Numbered from the stretch's first letter, positions 54,221-64,000 are shown. The stretch is DNA of 64,000 nucleotides from Streptomyces sp. CB09001 (GCF_003369795.1 NZ_CP026730.1:124001-188000); one strand, 5' to 3'. Notes: generated by a model not told the origin, from the sequence alone. Translations and numbers: made by a program.

Positions 54221-55363
54221 ATGCCTGGACTGCCGCCGATGGTGGCCCCACCGGCCGAGCCGGTCGACGACCCCCTCACCGCGTCCGACGCGGCGAACGC
54301 GGTCGGCACCGTCCTCGAGGAGGTACTGGACGAACGACTGCGGCACTCCCGTGCCGTCGACCCGGTCTTCGCCCGGGAGTTGGCCGACCGTCTCGCGGCG
54401 CTGACCGCGCGGGGCGGAAAGCGGTTGCGTACCGCGTTCGCCCACTGCGGCTGGCGCGCCGCGGGCGGCTCGGGAGACGCCACGGCCGTCCTGCGAACGG
54501 GAGCCGCACTCGAACTGCTCCAGGCGTGTGCTCTCGTCCACGACGACGTGATGGACGGCTCGGTGCGGCGACGAGGTACACCGGCCCTGCACGTCGACCT
54601 GGCCCGCAGGCACTGGGCCGCGGGCAGGCACGGCTCGTCGGAGTCCTTCGGCACCTCGGCCGCCGTCCTGACCGGTGACCTGGCCCTCGCCTGGGCGGAC
54701 GACCTGCTGGCCGAGACGGCACTCGGTACGCCGCACGGCACGCGCCTGCACGGCGAGTGGCGGGCGATGCGCACCGAGATGGTCGCCGGGCAGTACCGCG
54801 ACCTGCACGCCCAGGCCGCCCGGTCCTCCGGCGTCGACGAGGCGCTGACCATCGCCACCTTGAAGAGTGCCCTGTACACCGTCGCGCGGCCCCTCGCGCT
54901 GGGAGCCGTGCTGGCCGGAGCCGAAGAGGAAGCACTGGACGCGCTGCGGGCGGCCGGCCGGTGCGCCGGGCTGGCCTTCCAACTGCGCGACGACCTCCTG
55001 GGCGCCTTCGGCGACCCCGCGCTGACCGGGAAACCGGCCGACGACGACCTGCGCTCCCGCAAGCTCACCTACCTGCTCGCCGTCGCCGTCCGGCTCGCCG
55101 ATGCCGCCGATGACCACTTGTCGGCCGCGGCGCTGGCTCCGGACGCGGACCCGAAGTCCGACAGGGCCGTCCGGCAGGTGCGGTCCGCGCTGGTGCGCAC
55201 CGGTGCCCGGGACCTGGTGGAGGCGAAGATCGGGGAGCTGACGGACATGAGCCTCGTGCACTTCGACCGCTGCGGCGCGCGCCCGGCCGTGCGGCACGAG
55301 TTCGCCGCGCTGGTCGGGCGGGCCACGGGCGCGGCCCCGCGTGGTGACGGGGAGGTCGCGTGA
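54221..55363 (+). CDS. crtE: Polyprenyl (geranylgeranyl) diphosphate synthase
   Basis: 380 residues. Supplies C20 geranylgeranyl diphosphate for carotenoids. First Asp-rich motif LVHDDVMDGSVRRRG (DDxMD) near residue 108 and second LRDDLLGAFGDPALTGKPAD near 255; ARGGKRLRTAFAHCGW precedes them, as in the family. GAGAAGGGG before ATG 54221. First of four overlapping plus-strand genes (4-bp GTGA overlap with crtI). The 136-bp gap before it presumably holds the light-controlled promoter, but I could not identify it. Confidence 0.94.
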   Translation: MPGLPPMVAPPAEPVDDPLTASDAANAVGTVLEEVLDERLRHSRAVDPVFARELADRLAALTARGGKRLRTAFAHCGWRAAGGSGDATAVLRTGAALELLQACALVHDDVMDGSVRRRGTPALHVDLARRHWAAGRHGSSESFGTSAAVLTGDLALAWADDLLAETALGTPHGTRLHGEWRAMRTEMVAGQYRDLHAQAARSSGVDEALTIATLKSALYTVARPLALGAVLAGAEEEALDALRAAGRCAGLAFQLRDDLLGAFGDPALTGKPADDDLRSRKLTYLLAVAVRLADAADDHLSAAALAPDADPKSDRAVRQVRSALVRTGARDLVEAKIGELTDMSLVHFDRCGARPAVRHEFAALVGRATGAAPRGDGEVA

Positions 55364-56931
55364 AGCGGGTACCAGGGCCGACCGACCACGTCGTCGTGGT
55401 CGGGGCCGGGCTGTCCGGACTGGCGTGCGCCCTGCACCTGCTGGGTGCGGGCCGCAGGGTCACCGTCGTCGAACGGGACGCCAGCCCCGGCGGCCGGGCC
55501 GGCCGGGTGCGGCGGGCCGGCTACGCGATGGACACCGGTCCCACGGTGCTGACCATGCCGCACCTGGCCGACGAGGCGTTCGCCGCCGTCGGGGACAGCC
55601 TCCACCGCCGCGTCGAGTTGACGGCTCTGGATCCGGCCTACCGGGCCTGTTTCGCGGACGGGTCCTCACTCGACGTGCACACCGACGGCGAGGCGATGGA
55701 GGCCGAGGTGCGCCGCTTCGCCGGACCTGCGCAGGCGGCCGGTTACCGCGACCTGCGGCAGTGGCTCGAACGGCTGTACCGGGTGCAGATGCGCCGTTTC
55801 ATCGACACCAACTTCGACTCTCCCCTCCAGTTGCTGCACCCGGACCTGGCCCGGTTGGCGGCACTGGGAGGATTCGGACGCCTGGACGGCCGCATCGGCC
55901 GCTTCCTGTCCGACGAGCGCCTGCGCCGCGTCTTCTCCTTCCAGGCGCTGTACGCCGGGGTGGCCCCCGCCCGCGCACTCGCTGCCTACGCGGTGATCGC
56001 CTACATGGACACGGTGGCGGGCGTCTGGTTCCCCAAGGGTGGCATGCACGCACTGCCCCGAGCCATGGCCGACGCGGCGGCGGACGCGGGTGCCGATCTG
56101 CGCTGGACGGCCGAAGTGGACACGCTGGAGCGGTCCGCGGGCCGGGTACGGGCCGTCCGCCTGGCCTCCGGCGAGCGCATCGCCTGCGACGCCGTGGTGC
56201 TGACGTGCGAACTGCCCGCCGCCTACGGGCTGCTGGGACGGGCACCCCGGCGTCCGGCACGGCTGCGGCACTCACCGTCCGCCGTGATCCTGCACGCGGG
56301 CACCGACCGCACCTGGCCGCACCTCGCCCACCACACCATCTCCTTCGGCGCCGCGTGGGAGCGCACCTTCGAGGAGCTGACCCGTACCGGAGAGCTGATG
56401 AGCGACCCGTCCTTGCTGATCACCCGCCCCACCACGCACGACCCGGCCCTGGCACCGCCCGGGCGCCACCTCCACTACGTCCTCGCGCCCTGTCCCAACA
56501 CCCACGTCGGTCCGGAGGCAGCCACGTGGCGTGACCTCGGCCCGCGCTACCGCGACAGCCTGGTCGGCGTACTGGAGAAGCGGGGGCTGGAGGGATTCGC
56601 GGACAGTGTCCAGGAGGAGCTCCTGGTGACGCCGCTCGACTGGGACGCGCAGGGCCATGCGGCGGGCAGCCCCTTCTCGGTCTCCCACACCTTCGCCCAG
56701 ACCGGCCCCTTCCGCCCGCGCAACCTCGTACGAGGGCTGGACAACGTGGTGCTCGCGGGCTGCGGGACCACCCCGGGAGTCGGCCTTCCGACCGTACTGG
56801 TCAGCGGCAAACTCGCCGCCGCGCGTATCACCGGCGGCGCCCGCTCCCGGCCCGCCCGAACGCGTCGGTACCCGGCCGTTCCCGCCGCGTATCCCGCCCC
56901 CGCCCCGGCAGGTACCGATGAGCCGTCGTGA
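55360..56931 (+). CDS. crtI: Phytoene desaturase
   Basis: 523 residues. FAD-dependent desaturation of phytoene to lycopene. Dinucleotide fold [20 protein letters not shown] at the start with [66 protein letters not shown]; and the C-terminal bacterial-type signature [21 protein letters not shown] Pro/Ala-rich tail of about 35 residues is extra. GTG start overlaps the crtE stop by 4 bp; the end overlaps crtB by 14 bp. Confidence 0.95.
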   Translation: MKRVPGPTDHVVVVGAGLSGLACALHLLGAGRRVTVVERDASPGGRAGRVRRAGYAMDTGPTVLTMPHLADEAFAAVGDSLHRRVELTALDPAYRACFADGSSLDVHTDGEAMEAEVRRFAGPAQAAGYRDLRQWLERLYRVQMRRFIDTNFDSPLQLLHPDLARLAALGGFGRLDGRIGRFLSDERLRRVFSFQALYAGVAPARALAAYAVIAYMDTVAGVWFPKGGMHALPRAMADAAADAGADLRWTAEVDTLERSAGRVRAVRLASGERIACDAVVLTCELPAAYGLLGRAPRRPARLRHSPSAVILHAGTDRTWPHLAHHTISFGAAWERTFEELTRTGELMSDPSLLITRPTTHDPALAPPGRHLHYVLAPCPNTHVGPEAATWRDLGPRYRDSLVGVLEKRGLEGFADSVQEELLVTPLDWDAQGHAAGSPFSVSHTFAQTGPFRPRNLVRGLDNVVLAGCGTTPGVGLPTVLVSGKLAAARITGGARSRPARTRRYPAVPAAYPAPAPAGTDEPS

Positions 56932-57913
56932 ACTGGACGCGGCGGGGATCACCGATCCCCCGCTGCGCGCCGCCTACACCCGGTGCCGCCGGCTCAACGC
57001 CCGCCACGGCAAGACCTACTTCCTGGCCACCCGCCTGCTGCCACTCGAACGCCGCTCCGCCGTGCACGCCCTGTACGGCTTCGCCCGCTGGGCGGACGAC
57101 ATCGTGGACGACCTCGACCGGCACCGCACGCCCGAGGAACGCGACCGGTTGCTGCGGCGCCTGGAGAGCGACCTGGCCGACGGGCTGCTCACCCGGGCGG
57201 GCCGCGAACCCGTGGTCAGGGCCGTCGCTGACACCGCCGGCCGGTACGGCATCGATCATGCGCTCTTCGCCGACTTCCTGTCCTCGATGCGGGCCGACCT
57301 GACCGTCACCCACTACCCGACCTTCGCCGATCTGCAGGGGTACGTGCACGGTTCGGCGGCGGTCATCGGCCTGCAGATGCTGCCGGTCCTCGGCACGGTC
57401 ACGGCCCGGGAGGAGGCAGCGCCGCACGCGGCGGCGCTCGGCGTGGCGTTCCAGCTCACCAACTTCCTGCGCGACGTCGGCGAGGATCTCGACCGCGGGC
57501 GGGTCTACCTGCCCGGTGATCTGCTGGCCGCGCACGGCGTGGACCGGCCCCTGCTGGAGTGGAGCAGGCGTACCGGGCGCCGCGACCGCCGCATCCGGGC
57601 CGCTCTCATGGCGGCGGACGCCATGACGCGGCGCGTGTACCGGACGGCGGAGCCGGGCATCACCATGCTCGATCCGCGGGTGCGTCCCTGCATCCGTGCC
57701 GCGTTCACCCTCTACGGCGGGATTCTCGACGCGATCGCCGAGCAGGATTACAGCGTGCTGCACCGTCGTGCGGTGGTGTCGCGTCGGCGTCGGGCGGCAA
57801 CGGCCGCTGCCGGGGTGCTGCGCGTAGCCGGTGCCCGGTTGCGTGCTCGTACGGAGGACCGCGTGGCACGGGCAGGAGCGTCGGCAGTCGAACGGAAGGG
57901 TCCGGTGCGGTGA
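56918..57913 (+). CDS. crtB: Phytoene synthase
   Basis: 331 residues. Joins two geranylgeranyl diphosphates to phytoene. Trans-isoprenyl synthase motifs: [33 protein letters not shown] (first DxxxD), [40 protein letters not shown] (second DxxxD). ATG 56918 lies inside the crtI tail. The C-terminus is Arg-rich. Its stop overlaps the GTG of the Rieske gene. Confidence 0.95.
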   Translation: MSRRELDAAGITDPPLRAAYTRCRRLNARHGKTYFLATRLLPLERRSAVHALYGFARWADDIVDDLDRHRTPEERDRLLRRLESDLADGLLTRAGREPVVRAVADTAGRYGIDHALFADFLSSMRADLTVTHYPTFADLQGYVHGSAAVIGLQMLPVLGTVTAREEAAPHAAALGVAFQLTNFLRDVGEDLDRGRVYLPGDLLAAHGVDRPLLEWSRRTGRRDRRIRAALMAADAMTRRVYRTAEPGITMLDPRVRPCIRAAFTLYGGILDAIAEQDYSVLHRRAVVSRRRRAATAAAGVLRVAGARLRARTEDRVARAGASAVERKGPVR

Positions 57914-58920
57914 GTGGTCGAGGGAACGGCAAGCGGTGGTCGCCACCCTTGCGCCGACGTGCTTCCGGTCCCCACTGGGCGGCTCAGACTCCGACGTGGC
58001 GACAGGCACGTCCCGCGCTCATCGCCGACGCGCTCAAGAGGGCGTCCGCCCGTCCGTCCGGCAACTGGTTCGTGGTCGGCGCCTCCCGGAACGTGCGCGC
58101 GGGCGACCGGCCCTACGGCCGGACGGTCGGTGGTGTGGAGGTCGTGCTGTGGCGGTCGGAGGACGGCGAGCCCCATGCCGGTGAGGGCAGCTGCCCGCAC
58201 CTGGGCGCTCCGCTGCGCGACAGCCGGGTGGTGTGCGGCACGCTGGTCTGCCACTGGCACGGGCTCGCCCTGGACGGTTCCGCGTCCGCCGGCTGGCGGC
58301 CGTTCCCCGTGCACGACGACGGCGTACTCGTCTGGGTGCGGCTGGACGAGGTGAGCGGCGAGGAGCCCGGCGAGCGGCCCGTCGTGCCCGCCCGGCCTCT
58401 GACGGGCCGTGGGGTGGACGCGGTGTTCACGGCGGTGGGGCGGTGCGAACCGCAGGACGTGGTGGCCAACCGGCTCGATCCGTGGCACGGCTCGTGGTTC
58501 CATCCGTACTCGTTCGTCGACCTTTCGGTGGTGCGTGAGCCGCAGGGGGACGAGGACGACGCCTTCGTCGTCGACGTCTCCTTCCGGGTGGCTGGGCGGC
58601 TCGTGGTGCCGGTGCGGGCCGAGTTCACCGCGCCGGAGCCGCGCACGGTCGTCATGCGCATCACCGACGGGGAGGGCGCCACGTCCGTGGTGGAGACGCA
58701 CGCGACGCCGCTGACCGGGCCGGACCACGAGCGTCCGCGCACCGCCGTGGTCGAGGCGGTCGTCGCCGCCTCGGACCGGCCCGGCTTCGCCGTGGCCCGG
58801 GCCGCGGCCCCCGTGCTGCGCCCGCTGATGCGCCGTACGGCCGGACGGCTGTGGCGCGACGACCTTGCCTACGCCGAACGGCGCTGGACGTTGCGCAGCA
58901 CCGGTCGGTTTCCCGGCTGA
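57910..58920 (+). CDS. crtV: Rieske-type [2Fe-2S] protein of the crt operon (crtV position)
   Basis: 336 residues from GTG 57910 (GTGA overlap with crtB). A Rieske domain near residues 95-130 has both ligand pairs ([10 protein letters not shown] and [10 protein letters not shown]). The remaining 200 residues ([20 protein letters not shown], ending [18 protein letters not shown]) form the DUF5914-like part with no mononuclear-iron motif that I can see. It holds the fourth place of crtE-I-B-V operons, hence the symbol, by position only. A role in carotenoid ring or end-group modification is inferred. Its stop is 13 bp from the convergent crtU stop. Confidence 0.82.
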   Translation: MSGRGNGKRWSPPLRRRASGPHWAAQTPTWRQARPALIADALKRASARPSGNWFVVGASRNVRAGDRPYGRTVGGVEVVLWRSEDGEPHAGEGSCPHLGAPLRDSRVVCGTLVCHWHGLALDGSASAGWRPFPVHDDGVLVWVRLDEVSGEEPGERPVVPARPLTGRGVDAVFTAVGRCEPQDVVANRLDPWHGSWFHPYSFVDLSVVREPQGDEDDAFVVDVSFRVAGRLVVPVRAEFTAPEPRTVVMRITDGEGATSVVETHATPLTGPDHERPRTAVVEAVVAASDRPGFAVARAAAPVLRPLMRRTAGRLWRDDLAYAERRWTLRSTGRFPG

Positions 58921-58933
58921 GGGCGGCCGCCGG

Positions 58934-60502
58934 TCAGGGCGCCGAGTGGCGCCCTGCGGCGGCCGCGAGCGCTCGCAGCACGGGCGACCGCCCGGTCCGG
59001 GGAACCGTCCACAGGGTCTGGCCGCGCACTCCACGGTCGGCGAGCAGGGCGTTCGCGGCCAGGAAGCCGGTGGTGGCGGCGCGTTCCATGAGGGCGACGG
59101 GCAGGTCGCAGCGGATTCCGTCGCCGGCCAGGGTCAGCCACGGGTGGGGGGTGCGCACGGCGGGGCGCCGCCGGTGGGAGCCGACCTCGAACAGCGGGCA
59201 GTCCGAGCGCCACTCGTGCCGGGCGTCGACGACGCGCGCCTCACGGGTTTCCGGGTACACCTGGTGCAGCCGGTCGGCGAGTTCGTCCTGCACCTGCTTC
59301 GGTTCGGCCGCCGGGTCCACGGCGTAGGCGTGCAGTTCCACGACCGATCCCCCGTTCCGCGCGGCCCAGCGGGCGGCCTCGCCCTCGTACCGCTCCAGGA
59401 CGCTGACGTTGTCCAGTCCGTCGTAGCCGCTGGTGCCGAGGAACCCGGGCCGGTCGGCGTCGACCGGCCGGTCGAGCCAGAGCCGCGAGACGAGGAACGG
59501 CGGCGCGGTGCGCAGGGCGGCGATGGCGTCCCGCCAGGCGTCGGTGCCCAGGCCGGGTGACGCTGCGACGGTCTGCCGCAGCCCCGCGGTGTCGAGGGCC
59601 AGCACCACCGCCTGGTGGCGGTCGGCATCGGTGTCCGTGATCACGTCCGCTCCCCCGCCGTCGCGCGGAAGGACCCCCTGCACGGGGGTTCCGGTGCGCA
59701 CGTCCACTCCGAGGCGCCGGAGGTAGTCGCCCAGCGGGTCCCACAGTGCCTGGGGGAAGGGTTCGGCCGGTACGTCGAAGAGCAGGCCCTCGGCCGATCC
59801 GAGGAAGTAGATGTGGAACATCAGCAGCAGTTCCGCGGCGGACAGCCGCCGCGGATCGGCGAAGAAGCTGCGGGAGAACACCTCGAAGGCCAGGTGGTGC
59901 GCCGCTTCGGGGAAGCGCACGCCTTCCAGGAAGCCGGTGGCGGTGACGGTGTCGAAGCGTTCGTAGACCTCGGGCACGCGCACGTCGAGGAGCGGCAGTG
60001 CTGCCCGCGCGTCCATCGCGGCGAGGTCCCGCCACCCGAAGGTGGGACTGAGCGCGACGAAACCGAGCGCGCTGAACGGCGGGGTCCGCGGGACACGGGC
60101 GAAGCTGTCGGTCAGACCGCCGCTGTGCCGCAGTGGGTAGTCGGGCAGCGGAGTGAGGCGCTCCAGGCCGGGGTCCGTGCGGCGGAGCAGTCCGCGGAGG
60201 TTGTAGTACTGGCGGAAGAAGGCATGGAACCCTCGGGTCATGGTCACGGCGCTGCCGTCCGCCAGTGTGGTGCGCCGGCCGGAGAGCCGGCCACCGAGTG
60301 AGTCCCCTTTCTCGTACAGGGTCACGCGGGCGCCGCGTTCGGCCATGAGCGTGGCCGCGGCCAGGCCGGCGATCCCGCCGCCGATCACCGCGACCGACGG
60401 CTCGTCACCGCGTCGGAGTCGGTCCGCACCGGGTGCGGGGAAGACGATCTCGGCCTTGCGGTCGCGGCCCCGTCGGGCGGCGGTGGTGCGGTGGGCGGTC
60501 AC
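58934..60502 (-). CDS. crtU: Carotenoid phi-ring synthase (desaturase/methyltransferase)
   Basis: 522 residues. Converts beta-carotene rings into aromatic phi-rings, giving isorenieratene. FAD fold: SVAVIGGGIAGLAAATLMAE, YEKGDSLGGRLSGRR. Diagnostic CrtU stretch TRGFHAFFRQYYNLRGLLRR, then FFADPRRLSAAELLLMFHIY and LERYEGEAARWAARN, ending with WLTLAGDGIRCDLPVALMER. GTG 60502 overlaps the crtT stop by 4 bp, so it is chosen over other starts. Last gene of the minus-strand crt operon. Confidence 0.94.
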   Translation of the reverse strand: MTAHRTTAARRGRDRKAEIVFPAPGADRLRRGDEPSVAVIGGGIAGLAAATLMAERGARVTLYEKGDSLGGRLSGRRTTLADGSAVTMTRGFHAFFRQYYNLRGLLRRTDPGLERLTPLPDYPLRHSGGLTDSFARVPRTPPFSALGFVALSPTFGWRDLAAMDARAALPLLDVRVPEVYERFDTVTATGFLEGVRFPEAAHHLAFEVFSRSFFADPRRLSAAELLLMFHIYFLGSAEGLLFDVPAEPFPQALWDPLGDYLRRLGVDVRTGTPVQGVLPRDGGGADVITDTDADRHQAVVLALDTAGLRQTVAASPGLGTDAWRDAIAALRTAPPFLVSRLWLDRPVDADRPGFLGTSGYDGLDNVSVLERYEGEAARWAARNGGSVVELHAYAVDPAAEPKQVQDELADRLHQVYPETREARVVDARHEWRSDCPLFEVGSHRRRPAVRTPHPWLTLAGDGIRCDLPVALMERAATTGFLAANALLADRGVRGQTLWTVPRTGRSPVLRALAAAAGRHSAP

Positions 60503-61239
60503 CGGACGCGCTCCTCTGTCGTCCTGGGCTCGCCGTTGCGGGCGAGGAAGGTGTGCACGATGCCCGTCTGCCATCCGGCGACGGGGGCGACGCGCACCGA
60601 GCTCAGGCCCGCCCGCCTCAGCCGGGCGGCGAACTCGGGTGCGGTGTCGAAGGCGACGACGCCGTGCCGGAGATGGCGGTAGAGGGTGCGGTCGCCGGTG
60701 AGCGTGCCCGCGGGGACGACGAGCCCGCTGCACACCGCCGACCACAGGGCCCGGTGCACCGGTGAGCCGCTGAGGCTGTACTCGTGGGCGGCGAAGCGTC
60801 CGCCCGGCCGCAGGAGTCCGCGGACGCTCCCGAGGACCGCGTCCGGGTCGGTGACGTTGCGGAACAGGTAGGCGGCGAAGACCGCGTCGAAAGGGCTCTC
60901 GCCCTCGCGGGCCGCACCGACTTCCTCGGCGGTCAGGTGGAGGAAGCGCACGCGTGCGGGCCACGGTTTGGCAAGTGCTCGGCGCAGCATACCGGCGGAC
61001 GCGTCCACGGCCGTGATCCGGGCCCGTGGGGCGGCCCTGAGCAGAGCCCGGGTGGAGGCGCCGGTGCCGCATCCGAGGTCGAGCAGGTGCAGTCCGGTCC
61101 CGTCGTCCGGGAGCGCGAGGCGTCGCGCCGAGCGCAGGAGGCCGGTGCGGTGGCCGGGGTTGAGGGCCGTGAGGCGGTCGTAGGTGTGGGAGGCGTGGTC
61201 GAAGGCGCGGGCCAGGTCGTGGTCGCGCAGGAGCGTCAT
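60499..61239 (-). CDS. crtT: SAM-dependent methyltransferase CrtT
   Basis: 246 residues, UbiE/class I methyltransferase: FDHASHTYDRLTALNPGHRT, SAM-binding LHLLDLGCGTGASTRALLRA, ITAVDASAGMLRRALAKPWP, and FDAVFAAYLFRNVTDPDAVL. Similar genes sit between crtY and crtU in Streptomyces crtYTU operons. What it methylates is not known. ATG 61239 overlaps the crtY stop (ATGA); the 3' end overlaps crtU by 4 bp, so all three are coupled. Confidence 0.9.
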   Translation of the reverse strand: MTLLRDHDLARAFDHASHTYDRLTALNPGHRTGLLRSARRLALPDDGTGLHLLDLGCGTGASTRALLRAAPRARITAVDASAGMLRRALAKPWPARVRFLHLTAEEVGAAREGESPFDAVFAAYLFRNVTDPDAVLGSVRGLLRPGGRFAAHEYSLSGSPVHRALWSAVCSGLVVPAGTLTGDRTLYRHLRHGVVAFDTAPEFAARLRRAGLSSVRVAPVAGWQTGIVHTFLARNGEPRTTEERVR

Positions 61240-62456
61240 CGGGTGTGTCCTCCGGTTCGGTCGGCGGGCCGGGAGCGGCGCGGGAGAAAGGGCACTTCGG
61301 CCGCGGTGCGCAGCATCGGCCGGACGGGGGTGCGCAGCCCGATGCCCCACTCCTCCCGGAGCGAGGTCGTGCCGTCGAGGAACCTCAGCAGACGCTCGGC
61401 CGGGACCCGGCGGAACAGGTCCGTGAAGAAGCGCGGCCCATCGATGCGACCGGTGTCCAGGGCGCGCAGCAGGATCGCGTCCATGGCCAGTGCCCGCAGC
61501 CCGTGCGGTGCCGGGAAGCGGTCGTGTCCGTCCCGCAGGGCAGCGGCGATGGCCCTGCTGTGGCGTTGCACCGCGGCGAAGGTGTAGCCGGTGGCGGGAC
61601 GAGTGGCACCGCCTGCGGTCCCGATCCGGAACACGGCGTGCCCGGCACGCCGTGGAAAGCGGGCGTCGGTCATGGGGATGACGCCCTGCTCCGTCCGTTC
61701 CACGGTGAGTCGGCCGAGTCCGAGGATGTCGCGGCAGTAGTGCCCGAGTGCCGACTCGTACGCCGCGGTGGTCAGCACCTCGCGGGAGAACTCGGTGTAC
61801 TCCACGAGCGCCCGGTCCGGCGCCAGCGGCAGGACGTAGCCGAAGGCGAGCCCGTGGGCCGGCTGCGGAACCCGGAAGTCCATCAGATCCGCGACCGCGG
61901 GATCGAACCGGTCGGTGTCGGTGCGCACGAACCAGCCGCGGAAGTGCTGGAGCAGCCGCGTACGCGCCGGCGGCAGACCGGGCAGCGGCCGCGAGTCGAA
62001 GACCCTGCGGGCGTGCAGCGTCAGAAACCGGCCTCCCGGCAGCGCGCACCGGACCTCCGCGCCCGCGGGTACGGCGCGCACCGCTTCCGCCGTCCCTCGC
62101 AGAAGGCGCGCACCCTCCGTACGGGCCAGGCGGCCGTGGACCAGTCGCTCGAAGTCCGCGGAGCGCACCATGCGGTAGGTGAACGGGGCCGGATCGACGG
62201 TGACCGAACCGCCGACCGCGCCGTGCAGACGCAGTACGGACCAGGAGGCGCTGACCGCCTCTTCGAGGCCGTCGGTGCCCGCCCCCCAGTAGCACCAGGT
62301 GCGCTCCGCGGGGCGCAGCGGGCCGTCCGGCGGCTCCACCAGGGTCACGGCGGTGGCCGTGCCGCTCTCCGTCAGCCGGTGAGCGAGGCTGAGACCGGCC
62401 GCACCGCCACCGAGGACGAGCACGCCAGAGTCCTCGGTGCAGCGGGGTGTCACCAC
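61236..62456 (-). CDS. crtY: Lycopene beta-cyclase
   Basis: About 406 residues. Makes beta-carotene from lycopene. FAD fold GVLVLGGGAAGLSLAHRLTE; cyclase motif ERTWCYWGAGTDGLEEAVSA near residue 52; MDFRVPQPAHGLAFGYVLPL; YTEFSREVLTTAAYESALGH; IPMTDARFPRRAGHAVFRIG; GGATRPATGYTFAAVQRHSR; FLDGTTSLREEWGIG. The start is uncertain: GTG 62456 or 62453, without a good ribosome site. A gap of 236 bp upstream shows no box or gene that I recognise. Confidence 0.93.
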   Translation of the reverse strand: MVTPRCTEDSGVLVLGGGAAGLSLAHRLTESGTATAVTLVEPPDGPLRPAERTWCYWGAGTDGLEEAVSASWSVLRLHGAVGGSVTVDPAPFTYRMVRSADFERLVHGRLARTEGARLLRGTAEAVRAVPAGAEVRCALPGGRFLTLHARRVFDSRPLPGLPPARTRLLQHFRGWFVRTDTDRFDPAVADLMDFRVPQPAHGLAFGYVLPLAPDRALVEYTEFSREVLTTAAYESALGHYCRDILGLGRLTVERTEQGVIPMTDARFPRRAGHAVFRIGTAGGATRPATGYTFAAVQRHSRAIAAALRDGHDRFPAPHGLRALAMDAILLRALDTGRIDGPRFFTDLFRRVPAERLLRFLDGTTSLREEWGIGLRTPVRPMLRTAAEVPFLPRRSRPADRTGGHTR

Positions 62457-62692
62457 GGTCGGCGTCCGACGACCGGGCTGCCGTCGGGGCCCGGGTGCCG
62501 CAGTCCGCCGTGCACCTCGGAGCCGGTGGCCGGCGTGCCGGGACAGGTTCCTGCCGCTCCTGCCGCCAGGACACGCGCGACAAGCACACCCCTCGGATCC
62601 ACGTTTCACCCCTCAGTACGGACAGCGATTCCGTCCGGTCGCCATGGCTTCGGGACCTAGGCCGTCCATGGATGCGGCCGGACTCCACTTCA

Positions 62693-63952
62693 TCACTGGC
62701 GTCGCCCCTGCGCTTCCAGGTCCGCCCGTACCTCCCGCGCCGCGCGCGTACCCGATGCCAGGGCACCCTGCACGGAGCCGGTCGCGCGGTGGTCCCCGCA
62801 CACGTACCTCCCGGGGCCGAGGCGGGTGGTTCGGCTCAGCGGCCACGGCGGAAGCATCGCGGGCAGCGCGCCGTCGACGGTGCGGGCGGCCACCTGCTCC
62901 CAGCCCCTCGTGTCGGTCCCGTACAGCTCGGCCAGCCGCCGGAGCAGCGCCTGTGCCCTGCCGGGGAGGTCCGTACCCAGCACGGAGGTGGAGACCAGTG
63001 CGGTGCCGGGGGGCGCGTACGTGGGAGCGACTTGGCTGAGGACGCAGGTGTTCAGGATCGCTCCGGTGCTGTCCACCATGAGGATCGGTTCGGCCGTCGG
63101 CGGACTGTCGGTGGCGTGGTAGTAGGTGGTGACGGTGCGCGTGGCCGGAACGGACAGGTCCGGGAGCAGGCCGGCGGCGGTCGCCGGGTCCGTCGCCACC
63201 ACGACCGCCCGGGCCGGCACCTCGCCACCGTCGCCGAGCAGCGCTCCGGCGTCCGTGATCTCCGCGACGGGCGTACCGAGGCGCAGGACGCCGTCGGGCA
63301 GGCCGTCGGCGAGCTGGGCCGGTACGGCGCCGATGCCCTCAGCCGGCAGGCACAGGGACCCTCGGGCCATGCTCCGCCAGACGAGGTGGAAGAACCGGGC
63401 GGAGGTCTCGAGCCGGTCCTCCAGGAAGACGCCGGACAGGAACGGCCGCAGAATGCCGGCGATCGCGGCGTCCGACAGTCCCGCCCCGGACAGGGCTGCC
63501 GCGGTGGAGCGGTCCCGGCGTCGTCGAGTAACGGACACGGGCAGTACGGCGTCCCGTGCGGTGAGTGCCGCCAGCGCGGTCAGATCGCGGGCCGACAGGG
63601 CCCGCCCCGGTAGCAGCGTCCCCGCCGCACGGGGCTCCCTGGTCGGATCGGCGAGGCGGACGGGCCCGCTCGGAGTGTGCGCCACGACGCCCGCAGTGAA
63701 CGGCCTCAGTCGCAGGCCCTTCAGGGCCATACGCCGCTTCACCTGCGGATAGGAGGTGTTGAACACCTGGAACCCACGGTCCAGCAGGAAGCCGTCCCGC
63801 CGGTCCGTGCGCATCCGGCCCCCGACACCGTCGGACGCCTCCAGGAGTGCCACCCGCCATCCGGCACGGCACAGGTCGAGGGCGCAGGCCAGGCCTGCCA
63901 GCCCCGCACCGACGACGACCACGTCCGCTGCCCGGCGATGTCCGTCGCTCAT
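62693..63952 (-). CDS. FAD-dependent amine-oxidase/desaturase-like oxidoreductase
   Basis: 419 residues. [20 protein letters not shown] and LLEASDGVGGRMRTDRRDGF mark the FAD fold; FLLDRGFQVFNTSYPQVKRR, LSGVFLEDRLETSARFFHLV, PAEGIGAVPAQLADGLP, and the closing GRYVCGDHRATGSVQGALAS. It is related to protoporphyrinogen-oxidase/phytoene-desaturase proteins that commonly precede crtY in Streptomyces; the substrate is unknown. GAGGAGACAG precedes ATG 63952. It is likely part of the minus-strand carotenoid unit though 236 bp separate it from crtY. Confidence 0.9.
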   Translation of the reverse strand: MSDGHRRAADVVVVGAGLAGLACALDLCRAGWRVALLEASDGVGGRMRTDRRDGFLLDRGFQVFNTSYPQVKRRMALKGLRLRPFTAGVVAHTPSGPVRLADPTREPRAAGTLLPGRALSARDLTALAALTARDAVLPVSVTRRRRDRSTAAALSGAGLSDAAIAGILRPFLSGVFLEDRLETSARFFHLVWRSMARGSLCLPAEGIGAVPAQLADGLPDGVLRLGTPVAEITDAGALLGDGGEVPARAVVVATDPATAAGLLPDLSVPATRTVTTYYHATDSPPTAEPILMVDSTGAILNTCVLSQVAPTYAPPGTALVSTSVLGTDLPGRAQALLRRLAELYGTDTRGWEQVAARTVDGALPAMLPPWPLSRTTRLGPGRYVCGDHRATGSVQGALASGTRAAREVRADLEAQGRRQ

Positions 63953-63960
63953 CTGTCTCC

Positions 63961-64000
63961 TCACTCGACGTCATGTCCGTGCTGTCCAGGCGCTGCGGGC
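63961..64000 (-). CDS. Possible C-terminal end of a gene cut by the window edge
   Basis: On the minus strand a frame reads PAAPGQHGHDVE and stops at 63961, 8 bp before the FAD-oxidoreductase start. The tight spacing suggests an upstream gene in the same operon. Only 12 codons are visible and no family can be named. Confidence 0.25.
   Translation of the reverse strand, partial: PAAPGQHGHDVE

Noticed and set aside
62457..62692. Upstream extension of crtY into the 236-bp gap
   Set aside because: The in-frame text before GTG 62456 is Arg/Gly/Pro-rich and unlike lycopene cyclases, which begin close to the FAD motif.

Overview
The window is actinomycete chromosome, almost certainly Streptomyces. 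The base composition is very GC rich, GTG starts and 4-bp GTGA/ATGA gene overlaps are common, and the gene families present (OsdK/OsdR-like sensor system, arrays of universal stress proteins, an aromatic-carotenoid crt cluster next to two photolyases, an AfsA-like protein) are typical of that genus. No rRNA, tRNA or CRISPR array was seen.

Layout. 1-1750: wreckage of mobile DNA. A tyrosine-recombinase C-terminal fragment abuts the first codons of an IS5-type transposase, which is cut by a complete IS110-family element; a structured non-coding stretch precedes its transposase. 1749-5620: a tetR fragment and a hypF fragment meet head to head at about 2172, both lacking their 5' ends, followed by an intact hypC-hypD-hypE operon for [NiFe]-hydrogenase cofactor assembly. 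No hydrogenase subunit gene is in the window. 5677-42055: a stress/dormancy island. It holds seven universal stress proteins, four CBS-BON proteins, three flavin-split-barrel (PNPOx-like) proteins of which two carry an HTH domain, an Acg-type nitroreductase, a P-type ATPase fused to hemerythrin, PPK2, Hsp20, OsmC, nicotinate phosphoribosyltransferase, pyruvate phosphate dikinase, a zinc alcohol dehydrogenase, a GNAT-Pat type acyltransferase, a DosS-like GAF histidine kinase (28710-30473) and its probable LuxR-type partner 11 kb away (41366-42055). A palindrome of the form GGGNC-N4-GNCCC, often with a second half-matching copy exactly 21 bp away, lies in front of many of these genes and closely resembles DevR/DosR boxes. 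I infer that this is an OsdR-type hypoxia regulon gathered in one place.

42198-47090: a trans-membrane electron-transfer module (ferric-reductase-like flavocytochrome, exported FMN-binding domain, ApbE flavin transferase) divergent from an OmpR-type two-component system. 47256-54084: SnoaL-like protein, DUF4383 membrane protein, AfsA-like protein, long SDR-type protein, a classical photolyase and an Fe-S photolyase. 54221-63952: carotenoid genes in two convergent operons, crtE-I-B-Rieske (plus) and FAD oxidoreductase-crtY-T-U (minus), which should give isorenieratene-type aromatic carotenoids. The last segment looks like a light-protection block.

Several genes are interrupted by single-base frameshifts (hypF, the P-type ATPase, the second histidine kinase, a DUF1876 remnant, perhaps a CBS protein). 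Some may be sequencing errors and some real decay; each is flagged.
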